Notes under the pieces: generated by a model
What the model saw: the letters and a program-made list of their open reading frames with translations, nothing else
What the model was told of the DNA's origin: nothing
Databases searched by the model: none
Assembly: GCA_000310025.1 (NCBI GenBank)
Contig: FN649740.1
Span: 4,579,463-4,643,462, forward strand
DNA from: Ectocarpus siliculosus
Taxonomy: Eukaryota > Sar > Phaeophyceae > Ectocarpales > Ectocarpaceae
DNA: 64,000 bases
Reading direction: 5' to 3'
Translations under genes and position numbers: made by a program
Shown: positions 1-13,100 of the stretch, piece by piece
How the letters are laid out: each line of letters opens with the position of its first letter
Position numbering within the stretch: position 1 is the stretch's first letter

Positions 1-13
1 TTTCGTTTGTCCG

Positions 14-44
<31 letters not shown>

Positions 45-797
45 CGTTGTTGCTTTCGTTGTTCGAGGGGGATAGCGAGCAAGAGCGGGAACGGATTACC
101 GGAAAACATAATTTCAAGAACCTAGGGATCCAGAGCGTGTCTCACAGGCTTGCACCTTGCAGACCTGCGACCATGTGGCGGACTAGGAGTCCGCCACAAC
201 TATTGATACTGGTGTGACTGTGTTTCGCGACGGACAGGGATGCGCGGAAATTGGTCCTAATAGGAAGTTGAGTGTTTGCCTGGTGTCCTATGTACACGAC
301 AGTTGTTCGGCGGAGGCTCACATGTCCCGGAAGCCCCGAGACTCGCGGATGAACTTGAGCAAGACGCCCTTGCCCGGCAGATGCGCAGGCACAGCTCTTC
401 GCCGGCATAGCAAATGTCCAATGCAGAAACGAGCGTCATGTGCTATCTACAAGTTTTCTCTCTGATTGTTCATCACTGTCCTACAGAGACACAAACACAC
501 GCAAGTTGCATCGCAGTGGCTCCGTAGGTTCGGGCGAGCGTATTGGTGTGGCGTGTTCATGTCGCAATACCGGGTCCGTTGAGAAGCTTTTTGTGTCATT
601 TGCGAGCGATGCCCGCCCTTAGAATGTTGGCCCCCTTCCGGAGCCCTCGACTACATCTCGTTCACACTGACTGACGTATTTTCGTTGGCCAGCCTGTTGG
701 CGGGGTCGATCCTAGTTATTGCACTGTACTCATACACATAACCACTACCTGGTACACGTTTCCGTAACGGTGGCGGCGTGGTGTTTTCGAGCAAAAG
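1..797. other. No exon recognised; (TTG)n microsatellite at 18-56
   Basis: The stretch upstream of the first recognisable deacetylase exon. It opens with a TTG triplet repeat (about 18-56). The N-terminal half of a histone deacetylase, including the conserved RPPGHH-type segment, should lie upstream of 798, but I found no such motif in any frame here. The missing 5' exons are therefore probably beyond the left edge of the window. Confidence 0.5.
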
Positions 798-3620
798 GTT
801 TCTGCCTGGTGTGCTTCGCGGCGGTGGCGGCCTTCCACGCCCTCGACGCCCTCGGGTGCGGCCGTGTGGCGATCCTCGACTTCGACGTTCATCACGGCAA
901 CGGCGTGGCGGCCCTGGTGAAGGGGGACGCGAGGGTGTGTGTCCATAGGCTACAGCTCGCGATGGGGGGTTGTCGGTTTGCTGCTCAAACGTGCGCTCAT
1001 TCCTCGTTCGCGCAGGGTGCGCTTGGTGTATCGGGGCGTTTTGGCGTCGCAGAGAGCCTGACTGATGCGAGATGGGGCGTGCCGGAAGGAAAAACGAACA
1101 AACAAAAAATGTGGGGAGGAGGGCGAGGATATCTAGGAAGTGTTTGCCCACGTTGTTCGTGAGAGACCTATCTCTTGTTTATTCATGGGAGAGCTAAACG
1201 TTGGCTCGTAAAATGCAGAGTAACGGGAGTATTGAACGCGAGAGGGTAGACTATTGCAGCCATTCTGGGTGGTCTGCCGTTCCATGGGCCGGTAGCAGGT
1301 TGGTTAGGCCGCATGGGTGGGTGTGTTGAGAGATCTCCGCCGGAAATGAGGAAAATCATTGGTGCCAAAGCTCACGCTCAATCGAAGGAAGCGCCCTCTT
1401 TACTCTGCCGCGGGTAAATCAGAAGGTCCTGGGCGGATATCGGAACAGCTTTGATCGTACCGACAAACAACCGATGCTACAGTTGACGTGGCAAGCGTGC
1501 GTCGCGTCGCCCCTGCTCTTTCATGGACTCGTGGGATCATACTCACGACCAAGGCCCCTCGTGCGCAGAGGCCCCTGACTTGGTTTCTGCACTTCTCACT
1601 ACCGCAACCTCCCCTGCACCACGTGTTCGTGTGCTTCTTTGTCCAGATACGGTACTGTTCGATTCACCAAGGAGGCATATTTCCAGGGTCGGGGGGAGCG
1701 GAGGACTCAGGTCCGCTAGGTAAGACTTGAGAGAGGTAGGTCGACGCAGGCTTGGGTCTTCCGTTTTGTCCTCGAGTTGTAAGGCTGGTGTTCTGTGTTA
1801 TTTTTGTTGCTGTTGCTGTTGCTGTTGCCATTGCTGTTGTCGTTGTCCCTGCGGAATTCTCCTGCTCTCCATTCAGGGCCTCGTAGTGCCCACCGTGCTG
1901 ATGCAAAGCCCCACCACCCCCCGCGCCCCTTCTTCTGTAGGAAATCTGAAGCACCTACAATTCTTTGGGGTGGACGAGACATGGGAGACGTACGAGCCAC
2001 GGTTTGAGGAAGCAGTCGAATGGCTGGCAGTGAGTAAATTACTCAGAGGATCCTTACTTAGTGCCTCTAAATTGCTGCTTGCGCTTTGTCTGTAGAGGCA
2101 GAAACTGGCCGCAACTGGCGACTGGGGCTTTGGCCAAATACGAAGCTTAATCATGGGTGCGAACTCACTAGACATGCACCGGGGCTATGCACAATGCGTT
2201 ATTTGGAGGGAGGGCTTTGAACCATTTCCACAGTCGCAATGTGTCATCAATCGACGAAGACGGGTGTGTCCTCTTTTGTACTCTTTCGTGTTTTGTTGTG
2301 GAAATGTGTGTCGCTCGCGGGAGGGAGGATTTCATGTTTCTGCCAGGAAGAAAACGCTCACTCAAGCTCCAGCTGGGGCCGCGGAGTTGATCTCGTGTGT
2401 CGCGCGGTCTTTCACCTTAAGGCGTGACCCATAGAACTGTGACAAGCATTCAATGTACAGCAGTCCCAGGCGTAGCGCCGCAGATAGTTCGCAAGAACCA
2501 AGCCGCAAGACTTCGGACAACAATCGCCGGCACGATGGAGATAGGCCGCGAGGCTAGTTGAAACGTTTCTTGGCGTTTCGTTGTGATCTACTGTAGTTCT
2601 TCACGATGTAATACCTCCCTCTAAAGCAGTTTTGATTTCCCACTCCGAGCCCCTCTGCCCGCTTCCCTGGCCTCCGGCCATCCATGTCACCCAGACGGTA
2701 CTTCTCGTAATTTTTCCTTCCGTCCCGTTATCGATGCCTCTCAGGAGTTCATGCCGGACTTGGTTTTGGTCAGCGCAGGGTACGACGCTCTCGAAGCGGA
2801 CGAGCTGGCCACTGCAAGTCTGCAGCCGAAGGACTACGGACGGTAAGTCCACGACGACGTTGTTGTTGTTGTTGTTGTTGTTGTCATCGTTGTTGTTGCT
2901 AGTGGTGGGGTGATGGCAGAGTTGCCGTCGCCGGCTCATCGCCGTGATGTCTTAAACTCGTTGCACTCACACAAGCCATCTACACGTACGTCGGGACACT
3001 TTACGGTCGTCTGCTCCGCGCAAATCGCCAAGCCCGGGGCCCTTTCGATGGCCCCCTGCGTTCACACGTCCGCCGCGGTATCGGCACTTACCCTGTCCTG
3101 TAGTCGATATTTATGTTCATGTTCACGATGTGCTGCGCACAGCGTACGCTGACACTGTGTATCCGCCGGTGCATACGTTGTCGATGCCGCATTAAACGAC
3201 ACTTTTTTTACGACGTGCTTCTTCCGAAAGGATGGGTAAGCGTCTCAAAGAGGTTTTCGGCAGCAAAGTGGCGTTCGGATTAGAGGGCGGCTACAACTTA
3301 CAGGTATGAGCGACATGATGGAGGTGAGGGGTAGTGTAGAACAAATCACGAGAACGCGCTGTGCTCGCCATGTACCCGTTCGTTTTGAAGAGCCTTCGAT
3401 GTCGAGACCACACAGTGCCCGTCAAGATTAAAAGTACGAGACGCATCGAAGGGGTTGTCCGTGTCCCCAAGATTTGGAACAAGTCTGAGAAAAGATTGAA
3501 TGTGGTGATCGTCGGTACCCCCTTGCCCCGTTTTGCTTCTCTCCCTTCTCTCCCTGCGGGCAGGTGACACCGGTGGCAATTCGCGCTACTGTGGAGCCAT
3601 TCCTCTGCGCCGGAGCATGA
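798..3620 (+). CDS. Histone deacetylase, 3' exons (partial at 5' end)
   Basis: Arginase/deacetylase-fold histone deacetylase, which removes acetyl groups from lysines using a zinc ion. Exons: 798-934, 1647-1719, 1941-2029, 2745-2842, 3231-3303 and 3564-3620 (stop TGA 3618-3620). All junctions have GT-AG borders and compatible phases. Family motifs appear in the right order: GFC start of the central block; DFDVHHGNG (zinc-binding Asp and His, exon 1); CSIHQGGIFPG (exon 2); LVLVSAGYDA (second zinc Asp, exon 4); FGLEGGYNL (the Tyr that polarises the acetyl carbonyl, exon 5). About 175 residues are visible. The N-terminal half, with the GHH active-site histidines, is not seen and probably lies left of the window. 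The sequence looks closest to the plant/cyanobacterial class II-like group; subclass and compartment are inference. Two introns contain (TTG)n or (TGC)n runs. Confidence 0.88.
1799..1850 (+). repeat. TTG/TTGCTG triplet microsatellite in an HDAC intron
   Basis: Interrupted triplet repeat (TTGTTGCTG-type units) inside the intron 1720-1940. It encodes nothing in the spliced model. Confidence 0.8.
2860..2903 (+). repeat. (GTT)n microsatellite in an HDAC intron
   Basis: Run of GTT triplets shortly after the donor site at 2843. Antisense reading gives a poly-Asn run, which is not a gene. Confidence 0.8.
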
Positions 3621-4950
3621 CGCGTGCACACTCCCTCCAGCATCCATCTTGGGGTGCCGCGCACGGCGTCCCACAGAACCCGCCACCACTTGAGAGCCTG
3701 GGAGTTAAGAAGCTCAGGTTTCAAGTTTAGCACCCTATGTAGTCGCAAACATTACATATAGGTGGTCCAGTTTGAGAAATCCACACTAAAGCCCTACCAG
3801 TATCTATGTACTCGATGATGGGTTGTCCCACAGAGACAACAAGAAACAAGCCTCGGGCAATTGTTCATATCGAGAGACGTCAACGCCTTCCAAGTTTGTT
3901 TGCTGATGAACGGAATGCCTAGCAGGTGGCGCGAAACCTGACCAGGGAATCTGTCTAATCATTTCTCCTTTCTCTTTTCGTCGAGGCCCGAACCGGCAAC
4001 ACTACCATAAAAATCACGGGCGTGCGGTTACGCCTGCTCCACCGGGGCAGCAACCACGCACAGCGCTCACCTCACAAGAGTGGAAGAATTACGTTAGGTC
4101 AAACCTTGAAAATTGATTATTGTGACCCCGGGGAGATAATGAATGATCCCCGAGAGGGCCGAGAGGGGAATAAACGAATCATCCCCGGTCACACAAAGTC
4201 TCCGGAGATTTTTTAGTTCGTTGATTCTCCGATCCTTTTCTTTTTTCTTGTCCCCTCCCGGGCCTCCCGGGGATGTTTCTTGTTGTCCCCTGGATTGAGG
4301 ACAAACAGCATCTTGAACCGTAACGCCGATTGTGCCTGGCATTTGCGGAAGGGGGTCGTTCTGTTTTGTATCCTCTCAGCACTCAACACCCTCCCCGAGA
4401 CAAAACAGGTGAAATGCACGATTCATTCACAATTAGTTGCGTGAATATGTTCATTTCAACAATGATGCCGAATATCACGAAAAGAGAAGTCCCGGTGCGG
4501 CAAACTGGAGTTTTCCGCACCAAGGGCCGCGGCCCTAACGAGAAGGCCGCTGTACTGTGGGGCAGAACCAAAATGTACTGCTTGCGCGCGCAGCGCGCAG
4601 TAAGTGACGCGCACGTGAAGAAATGAACATTGGTTCAAAACAGACCGAACCAAGCGATTGGTTTTCGAAACTGAACCATGCCATACGTTTCGGCAAATGG
4701 ATACATTTTCGCCCTCCTCCCACCTCCCAGCAACTCCCCAAATCGTGTTGTCTTGAGAAGGGTCTCCGGCTGGACAGAATGTTGTAGTTACAGTCGACCG
4801 TGGTCACTGATACAGCAAAGTAGGTTTGACGTTTACAGTGTCCGTCTTCTTCAAGAATACAGCAGTTCCCCCCCCGAAAATCTAGTTATTCCCTACCCAA
4901 AACATGTCTCACATAGACTCATCCTCCAGCAATCATATACACTATCGTTA
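3621..4950. other. No gene recognised; GC-rich inverted repeat near 4118-4195
   Basis: I see no coding signal. Around 4118-4195 the segment GTGACCCCGGGG is followed by its near complement CCCCGGTCAC, with further CCCCG blocks to 4285, so a stem-loop or decayed inverted-repeat element is possible. Confidence 0.4.
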
Positions 4951-4957
4951 TTCGTGT

Positions 4958-5940
4958 CCATTGGTATCCACGGTCACCCACGGCCCACGGGGGACCATAA
5001 TGGCTTTCACCACCACGGGGATCACAACGGGTACCAAGATTAAGCGTACTCTATAACATCGACTAGGCGGGGTCGACGAAGGCGCGGCCGCAGCGAGCTG
5101 GTACACCCAAGGTTCCGTGGGAGGCTCACACAGCACAGCAGTTAGTGAGTCCAGCATTATTCCAGCTCGGCGCAAGAATGTAAAGAAAGAGAGGAAGGTA
5201 TCTAAAGCTGAACAACTGAACTGGCTTGGTGTGGGCGTGGAGGAAAGCGCGTCAGTGTGCCCTCACCCAGATCCACGGCGCGACGCTGAGGGCGTTGTCG
5301 AATCTCCCGTGTTTCGTACAGTGGACGCGCACGCCGAGGCCTTGGGCAGGTCTCTTCATCATACTTACTTGTTGCAGATTTAAACCCTACGGTGGGTTTT
5401 GTTGTTTTCAAAGCTCCAAGACGTTTCGTTTTTCCTTAGTCGGGACGAATAGGTCCCGTGGTGATCATCATGATTACCCGTCGGCACCCGTAGGGTGCTA
5501 CACCACCGATACCAATGGATCGCTACCCACGGTTATCACCACGGGTGCCTGTGGCTACCCACGGTGACGACCATGGGCTAGCGTTAGGCATCAGTTTGGG
5601 TGCCCATGGGTCACCATGTGTGTGGCCATGGGTCACCATGGGTACCCACGGGCAATACCCATGGGTACCCATAGGCATTACCCGTGGGAACCATGGGTAC
5701 CCANNNNNNNNNNNNNNNNNNNNNNNNNNNNNNNNNNNNNNNNNNNNNNNNNNNNNNNNNNNNNNNNNNNNNNNNNNNNNNNNNNNNNNNNNNNNNNNNN
5801 NNNTCCTCGTCTCCCTGCATATGTGTGGGTGACTCCCCTCGGTACCCATGGGTATTGCCCGTGGGTACCCATGGGTATTGCCCGTGGGTACCCATCGGCA
5901 TTGCCCATGGTGCCCATGGGTACCCACGGGGTAATTCCAC
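4958..5940. repeat. Minisatellite built on CCCATGGGTACC-type units, around the assembly gap
   Basis: Tandem and degenerate copies of an approximately 24-bp unit made of GGTACCCATGGG and TATTGCCCGTGG halves. The repeat is dense at 5580-5703 and 5835-5935 and degenerate back to about 4958. The 6-bp palindromes CCATGG and GGTACC make the array largely self-complementary, so all frames are open and give Gly-Thr-His-Gly/Trp-Val-Pro-type repeats. I read these as repeat artefacts, not genes. The array flanks 100 N, so its true length is unknown. Confidence 0.85.
5704..5803. other. Assembly gap (100 N)
   Basis: A run of exactly 100 N inside the minisatellite. The round number suggests a placeholder of unknown size, presumably because the repeat could not be assembled. 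Confidence 0.98.
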
Positions 5941-7290
5941 TTGGTTATGGGCGAATGTATCAAACATCTGCACCGAGACAAAGAAATAAACGGAAAACCA
6001 CGACGCAATGAAGAGGGCCGCGGGGCGGGAAAGCTTCGGGTATATGGTTTGAAACCCTTTTGTCACCTGAACGGGCACGCACGCGAATGCGTGTGTACTA
6101 CCTCGGGGAGAGATAAAGTAAGGAACAGAACGCCATTTGGCCTGCGGGTTCGCTTCGGCGACGATTTGAAACCCGGTATGTCGTGACCATCTCGCGTCCA
6201 CGTGCTTGAAACCCTCTTACGCTTCTTGGGGCGGGGTCGCTTCTGCCACGACTTGAATCCCTTAACCCTTGCTGTATATGCCCCATTTTCGGAACTACAT
6301 ATTTGGCTTGGTCCTGAAGAACCACGAAGGAAATACTAACATACGTATGACGCCACAAAAAACGATGTTGTGAAAAAATATATGAAGCCAAAACACAGCA
6401 CCATAGAAAATCCACGCTCGACACCTTCACCACGAACTCCGCATCGGGCATCGTAAAATATCGTCGTTACACGGTGTACGACGCAACAAGGCAAAAAGAT
6501 TTCGTCGGAACCAAGATATTGACAAGAAGTCGGAACCACGATGTTGACATACGCACGGCACATATCGTCCCGAGAACCGACAACACTCCCGCCAGGAAGG
6601 AAACCCATACCGGGAAACGTTGGCAATTTACAATGTCAACCTTGCAATGGGACAAACAAAACAACGACAACAACGTCAACCCATTCTAGTAAACACACTA
6701 GTAAGAAACGTCGCCGATCAAAGTGACATGGCGCAGCTCGATAAGAGGAAGCAACCTAAACGGCTCGAATGTACGTAAAGCAGCCCCATTAGGCAACGCG
6801 AATGGTGTAACCATAACCAAGTGCATCCTTCAGCCCATCACCCAAGGACATCTGTGCGGGTGGAATTCCACTCTGCTAGGTAGAGAGCACCAGGAAACTC
6901 GGATCGGTAGGAATGTTGGCCCGCTCTCGACACACCGTAGGAGGACGAAAAAGATGGCGGAGCTGCGGTTCCTACTGACGCCTACAACCTGCCGTTCCGG
7001 ATGTATGTGTTGTACGTGCTTCACTAACGGTCAAAGATCGGGTGCTGGGACAACAGCTTGTTGGTGAGCAGGAGGTCGTTCTTGAAGCAGATGTTGTTGT
7101 CCAAGACGAAATGGTTCCGCACCTTTGGCATGCGCATGAGGACATGTCGAAACCCTGGTCAACAAGAGAGGCATGCGTTCCAGAACAAGTAAGGGTAGTT
7201 AACGCAGTTGGAGGTACTTAGCCTTAATGGATGAAACAACACGGATTACGAGTGAGACAGCGAGTAAAAGACATCAACGGGGGGCTGTAA
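5941..7290. other. No gene recognised
   Basis: No motif, splice-consistent exon chain or repeat that I can name. Short open frames on both strands have no recognisable composition or conserved residues. Confidence 0.4.
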
Positions 7291-7298
7291 TGACGGTG

Positions 7299-9204
7299 TT
7301 AACCAGAAACTGCTATTGGTTCGACGCAGGGTGTATCTGACGCACCGCTTCGCCACCCGTTGTTGGACTCGGCGATGGAGGAATTCCCGTAGAACTCGGG
7401 TGGGTCTTGCTGCAAGTTCCACAGAAGAGGGTTGTTGTAGTCGTTTGGGTTGTTGAGGATAGAGTACGCAAGCTGCGTATGGCCCCGACAATGGAACCTG
7501 CCGGCGTCCACAGTAACGATATGCGCACAACATGGGTATTGGGTACGGCAGGGGTATGTGGTACTTCATTCCGAGTTGGAGTTTGGACACACTGTACACG
7601 TCACCCCCAACGCCCCGCAAACTACAACTTAGAACGCCCAACCTGCTGCTGTGAGTAACTTACTTACAGGGAGCACGCCCTACTTTAGGCCGAGGTGTAC
7701 GTAGTCTCTCGTTGAATTGCCCCGGGTGCTTTGGAAACACAGGCCCACGTGTCACGTACCGGTCGACGATCAGCATCGTTCCAACCCAGGACAGATCTCC
7801 TCGCCGCTCAGGTAGCGGTCCAGAACGCAGGCCTTGTCGTAAAAGAGGATGGTCGGGCGTCGATCCTCATCGGGAAAAATATGTTCCAGGGCCGCGTCCA
7901 CATCGGCACATCCTTCCGCCTCCAAGAGGGGCACTATCCCGCAGATGATCCCGCAAGACCAGCTCGCGGAAAGACTCCCCCAGCTGCTCTTCCTTCCTAG
8001 AATTGCACGGAGCATCCTCATGTCCTCAGGCTATGTTGTCGGCACACACACGCACGCAGTGACAAGGGAGGTAGGGGTTTGTGATGGTGCCGATCAATGT
8101 GGCTTAAATCCGGCTGCTCCCATGCGCGCCAGATTCGTTATGATACACTCGATACCGCCACGTTCAAACTAGGTTAAACCCGAAGCCTGCGGTGTCAGGT
8201 GGGCTTCAATCGCAGGCCCTCCTACAGTGTATTCTTGGAGTACATGGTGATGTACACCCTCAACTGATGTTGGTGTGGGGACCTTCTGTCTCAATTCCAT
8301 GCGGTGTGACAAAAAACGTTCTCGTCGTCTGCCGGGCGCGTTCCGTCCTCGCCTGAGAACCCATGTCAGAGGGTTAATCCCGGCCGGAACGCGCCTATTG
8401 TCCTGTAGCTGTGATGGGGTTAGGAGTAGAGTGTAGGGTAAAATACCTTGAACAGTTGAAGGAAATGCGTAGAGGTGGGTATTTCTCGCCCGTGAAGCAG
8501 AGGGGCAGTCGATGCAAAAAAGCCACGGCGCTTATGCGAGAGTTTTTAGATTGGAACGTGCACACATCACGTACGGGAGTACCTCTAACATTTGTTCTTG
8601 CTGAAGCAAAAACGGCACCCCTATCGGAGCGGTTTAAAAAAAAAAACTACCAAAAATAAAGAAATCAAGGGGAAAGGAGTAACAGTTATTGGGGTTCTGT
8701 AAAACGGACCAGATGAAGGAGGAGGACCCCAAGCAGCCCTGTGCCTTCGAAGAAGTCCAGAGCCTCCCGTTAAGAACACCTCTTTTGACTCACGACGAAA
8801 CACATACTTGAGAGGTAGTTGAGAAGCCCTCCCGAACCCTCTGGTGATGAAAAGACGATATCATGTCGGTAACCAATCACAGAGTATGCCACCGCCGCGA
8901 TGGTTGTTAATGCAGAAACCCCACATCAAAAACGCTTCGTCGTAAATTGCTGTTTCGTCCTAAAGGGGGGTGGGCGTAGCATGCGTTGATTCTACGACAC
9001 CTCCTGGTCCAAGAAGCGCGCTCGCTGTGCAACAGTCCACGTAGCCTCCCGGTTCCTTCTGTTGAACTCGTCCTCCTGTGCCTTGTGTGCTGTGCACGTT
9101 AGCCTGTTGTCCTCGCGATTGTTTCCGCAGGGCGGTTGTGCGACCCAGAACGCGCATTTGTGCCCGTGTACAGCAGCGTGGTCCTCGCAGTATCTGCCAT
9201 TCAA
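7299..9204 (-). pseudogene. Decayed CxC6 / KDZ-transposon-associated type gene
   Basis: Three protein-like islands lie in order on the minus strand, in different frames with stops between them. (a) 8992-9204: a cysteine/histidine cluster, YCEDHAAVHGHKC then CGNN, LTCTAHKAQEDEF and a basic helix. Its spacing C-x3-H...H-x-H-x-C...C...C-x2-H resembles the CxC6-like Cys cluster found next to KDZ transposases, mainly in fungi. (b) 7770-8021: GIVPLLEAEGCADVD, then a block ending ILFYDKACVLDRYL. (c) 7299-7520: DAGRFHCRGHTQL, then an Asn-rich stretch and NSSIAESNNGW, resembling the 'FH..GH ... NSSAAEQ..' C-terminal block of the same family. No single frame or convincing intron chain joins them, so I call a relic; unmodelled introns are an alternative. 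Family assignment is from remembered motif layout, moderate confidence. Confidence 0.5.
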
Positions 9205-10182
9205 AGATCACAAAAGATCACGAAAAGACCTTGGCGTATCTTGATTATTGTTGCCTTCCTACGATACGCAGTTTGTGTTGGTTGTCGTTTGACTGGTCTC
9301 GCAGTGTATGGAAGACGTAGCTGGTTACGTTATGCATGCTGTTGGTGAGCCTCTGTGTCACGAAAACCTCAGCCATCGATCTAGCGTTGTACAAGCGGCA
9401 CGCCTTACTATCCCAGAAAGCTAATCGACGGCGCAGCTGCCATCGTTTTTCCTCATACCGATACGTCGATTAACGCGTGTCTCAGCAAGCGTGATGAACT
9501 TGGGCATGACGCTACCATCCAGGTAGCTTTAGCGACACGTATTGAACGTTGGTTGTGGTGATGATGCACGAAGACGTGCAGCCTAGCGGCAAGGGCTTGG
9601 GACGGGGCTTCGGACGAGGGTTAGCTACTAGGGAATATATATAGTCGTCGTTGGGGGCACACACCTCCTTTTCTTGGTTATGACAGAGAGCACCATCACC
9701 GCCCGCACTCCCGCTCATGGTGAAACCGCAGCGAAACGGGGTCTTCTTACACACACCTATAGACTGCGTGAGACAGGCAGTGTTGGCAGCCGCATGCATG
9801 TAGCAAGCCGCGGCGGCTGGTGGCCACAACAACCAAAATTATTACATGTAGCCATGTCCATCTTCGCAAACACCGTTTTATGGGGGGGGGGGGTCGTATG
9901 CATACCGCACCCCGCTCGTGGATGGCAACTGGATGGCACATGGCTACACCCCACAAACACACAGCACCAAATCCAATCTACTTTGCACGGGCATCGCCCT
10001 CAATACTACATTAGCAATCCGCACACGTGGCCTTTCCTGTGGTCATTGTCCCACGCTGCAGCCTACAGCAAAGGCTGTGCCTACCCACCAAAGACTCGTC
10101 TTCATGGACGGTCGACCTGGAAAGCTCATCAAACTAGAGTCTGTGGTCCGGGAGGTCTTGACGAGGAGGAGCCCTTCAGTAG

Positions 10183-13100
10183 GGAACTGCACTACGCCCG
10201 GCTGCGGGTGAGCCTAATGTTAGCTTGCCTTGGTATCTTCATGTCGGTGACAACGGATCTAGAGTGAGTGCAGTGCTTTTGTTCGACCCCGACGCCAGGT
10301 GAAACTAGTAGATCATGACGATTCATCTGGCTAGTCTACACATACATGCAGAGCACCGTATATATATAGTAGTTCCTGCGATCCTTTGCGTGAAGCATCG
10401 GGTGCATACCATGCAAAACTCCCTCTGTTACGCGCCCTCCTCCCGTTTTCGCTCCCTTCGCCCCCTCACACACAAAGCCACACAGCACGCCTCACACACA
10501 TCAAGAACGACCAAGGAAACCGATACGAAGAAAACAAAGGTGAGGTGGAGACAATGGACAATGGTCTCTAAATTTTCTGGTGGGGAGGGACAACCATGCT
10601 GCTGTTCAAAGTGAATGAACGGGCTACCGTAGACTGTACCGTGAACGGCGGCTAACCTGTGAGAGGGGGGAGGCAGGCGGGCCGATATCTGTTCTTCAAA
10701 GATACTGGCGACAACGAGTGTGTGTGATGGAGTTCAATTGGGCGTATTGTACTCAGGTCTGCGCCCCGTACGTGCTGCTCCACAACAAAACTGTGTTTGC
10801 TGATCCGCGCCCCCAAGAACGCGTACTCTATGTTAGCCCACCAACCTGTAAATACCCTGACTTGACCTTCCGCGCGGCCCTGGTGTGCTGCCGCTTGCTT
10901 TGTTGGTGTACTTGCCGTTTTCGTCGCTGCTGCCTGTTTTCGTTTTATCTGACGCGCGACATAGCACTTTGGAATGGGGATCAGCCATCACCGATTTTCC
11001 CGACTGGATGTTCGAGAATCTTGCGGCTGTGAAGACGCGGCGAGTGAGTCAGACCCAGTGGAATGTGCTTACTGGTACTACCATACAGTGATCAGACGGA
11101 TTAATCAATCTAACCCAGCCCGACCAGCCGTTTGCCCTCACGGGCTGATTTTCGTATTGAGATACTACTACTGCAGTGCCATATGTGGCAATAAACAGCT
11201 CGCATCAAAGTGAAAATGACGGCACTTTGTACTCAATCAAGCGTGGCTGCTACAGTAGTACGTATTAGACAAGCTGTGTCAATCTTGCCGTCCTACCGAA
11301 GGGCTCGAGTCCAAGATCATACCTTGAGAGCCGCTCTCATGCATGACCAGGCCCATCCTCAATGCCGTCCCCCGAGCGGGTTCACGACAGTTCCGCCCGG
11401 TTTTCAATGAGTCAAGTTGGCTGAAAATATCCTCATAGCGTAGCCCACAAGAAGGGGTACGGGAGGGCTCACGGGATGGCTCACGGAATCAGCGGGGGGT
11501 AGCTGACATCAGCATGGTTCAGTTAGTTTTGTCTACAGCGTATTCATGGGCCAAAGATTGACTTACGAAGATCTATGTTTACCACCCAAGCAGCTATCGA
11601 TTGCTTCTTCATCTCAGTGTCGAGACTTTCTGCACCGTTCATTCTATCTGTTCTGCAAATACCTTCGACCGACTGGCTATCACAAAGACTGTTCGTGCTC
11701 GTCTTGGTGGAAACACTTTGATGTATCGTTGTGTACGGTACTCACCATACAGGGTGATTTCCAGCACGAAGGTCAAGACGCTCAACTCGGGACTATTCGA
11801 CGGCCTCGGCTCCTCTTCGCTTGCACACGTGTGAGTCATCACCAATCACGTGTCTAGTTGCACACAACGCTAGGATTAGCCGGTACATTGTCATGCATAC
11901 GTGTTTGGCTGTTGAGTTGCCTATGCAACAAGATATTGTCGACATGGCTCTCTCCCCCTCGCAGTCATTGTTGTGATGCCTACCCATGCGTGTGGCCGCC
12001 AGTGTGCCTGCGACCAACGTCGGTTCAGAAATGGGTCGTTTTTTATGCTGCCAAACGTGCTTTACTACGCGCCTTCTTTGTTTCCATCATTGTCCCATAC
12101 TATAGGGGCATCGCGGCCTGCCCAAAGCTGACGGAGCTTCCTGCTGATCTCTTGGCGGTGATTCACAACATTGGATTTGTGTGAGTGATTGCAAAAGTCT
12201 TCACAGTAGTTGTTTCGTGACCTACGTGGACACATTTCTTTTCCACTCGAATACTGCCGTTGAACACGCAAAGGCGAAACTCACACATTTACACCGGCAA
12301 GAAAACACACCCAAGTCCTGTTCAATTCCGGTATGTTGTACATTGACCGTGGTAGCCTTGGTTTATCGTGTAAAGCATATGTGGTGGTGTGGACGGTACA
12401 GGCTCGTTCCACACACAGGCCAGGAGCTCAAAGCTCGAACGCTCGAGCCCGAGCTAAGGCGTTCTTGACCTCTGGGATTGGCTTGTCTCCCCGCTACATA
12501 ACGTGTTGCTAGTGGGAAAATTATGTCGATTCCATTGTTCACAAGCACCCTCCTGTGGATATGACGACAAGAACGTTCCACGGACAAGGCCGGGGTCAGC
12601 GATGTGGTACTCAAAGTATGCGCGCATCTGCATGGATGGACGGGCGTGTTGGACCAACCCGACGTTCCGTGGAGTCAAAATATGTTTTTTTTTCTCCACG
12701 GACGAGCTGCTACATACCTATGGAGGCTCTCATTGCCTAAACCTGCGCGTTTGTCCAACTGCGGTCGTCTTTCCTGAAGGCCATGGATGAGATCACCTGT
12801 TGTTGCTTTCATACTAGCCCATTGGCAGCCATGCTCCCGGTTGGTGGCATCCGGTTTTTTCAGCGATTGTTGCGCAAAGATGTCCCGCCCGCTCTGACAT
12901 TTACCCACATTAGATTCAATGTGTAGCTTGCGTTCTGTCATCGTTGTTGGCTGAATGGCCTCTGACGACAAGCCACTGCTGCTGCCGAACAGGAGGATTC
13001 AGAAAAACCCTGAGCTGACGACTCACCCCAATTCGAGTACAACAATAAGCTCGGACAGATGTGAGTGACGCTCAGTTGAGGCAACAGGTGAGTCACACTA

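Noticed and set aside
651..1151. 166-codon minus-strand frame rich in Arg/Pro
   Set aside because: Antisense of the first visible histone deacetylase exon and its flanks.
5515..6201. Long open frames with Gly-Thr-His-Gly / Trp-Val-Pro repeats on both strands
   Set aside because: They are read-through of the palindromic minisatellite and the N gap; all frames are open, so there is no evidence for a protein.
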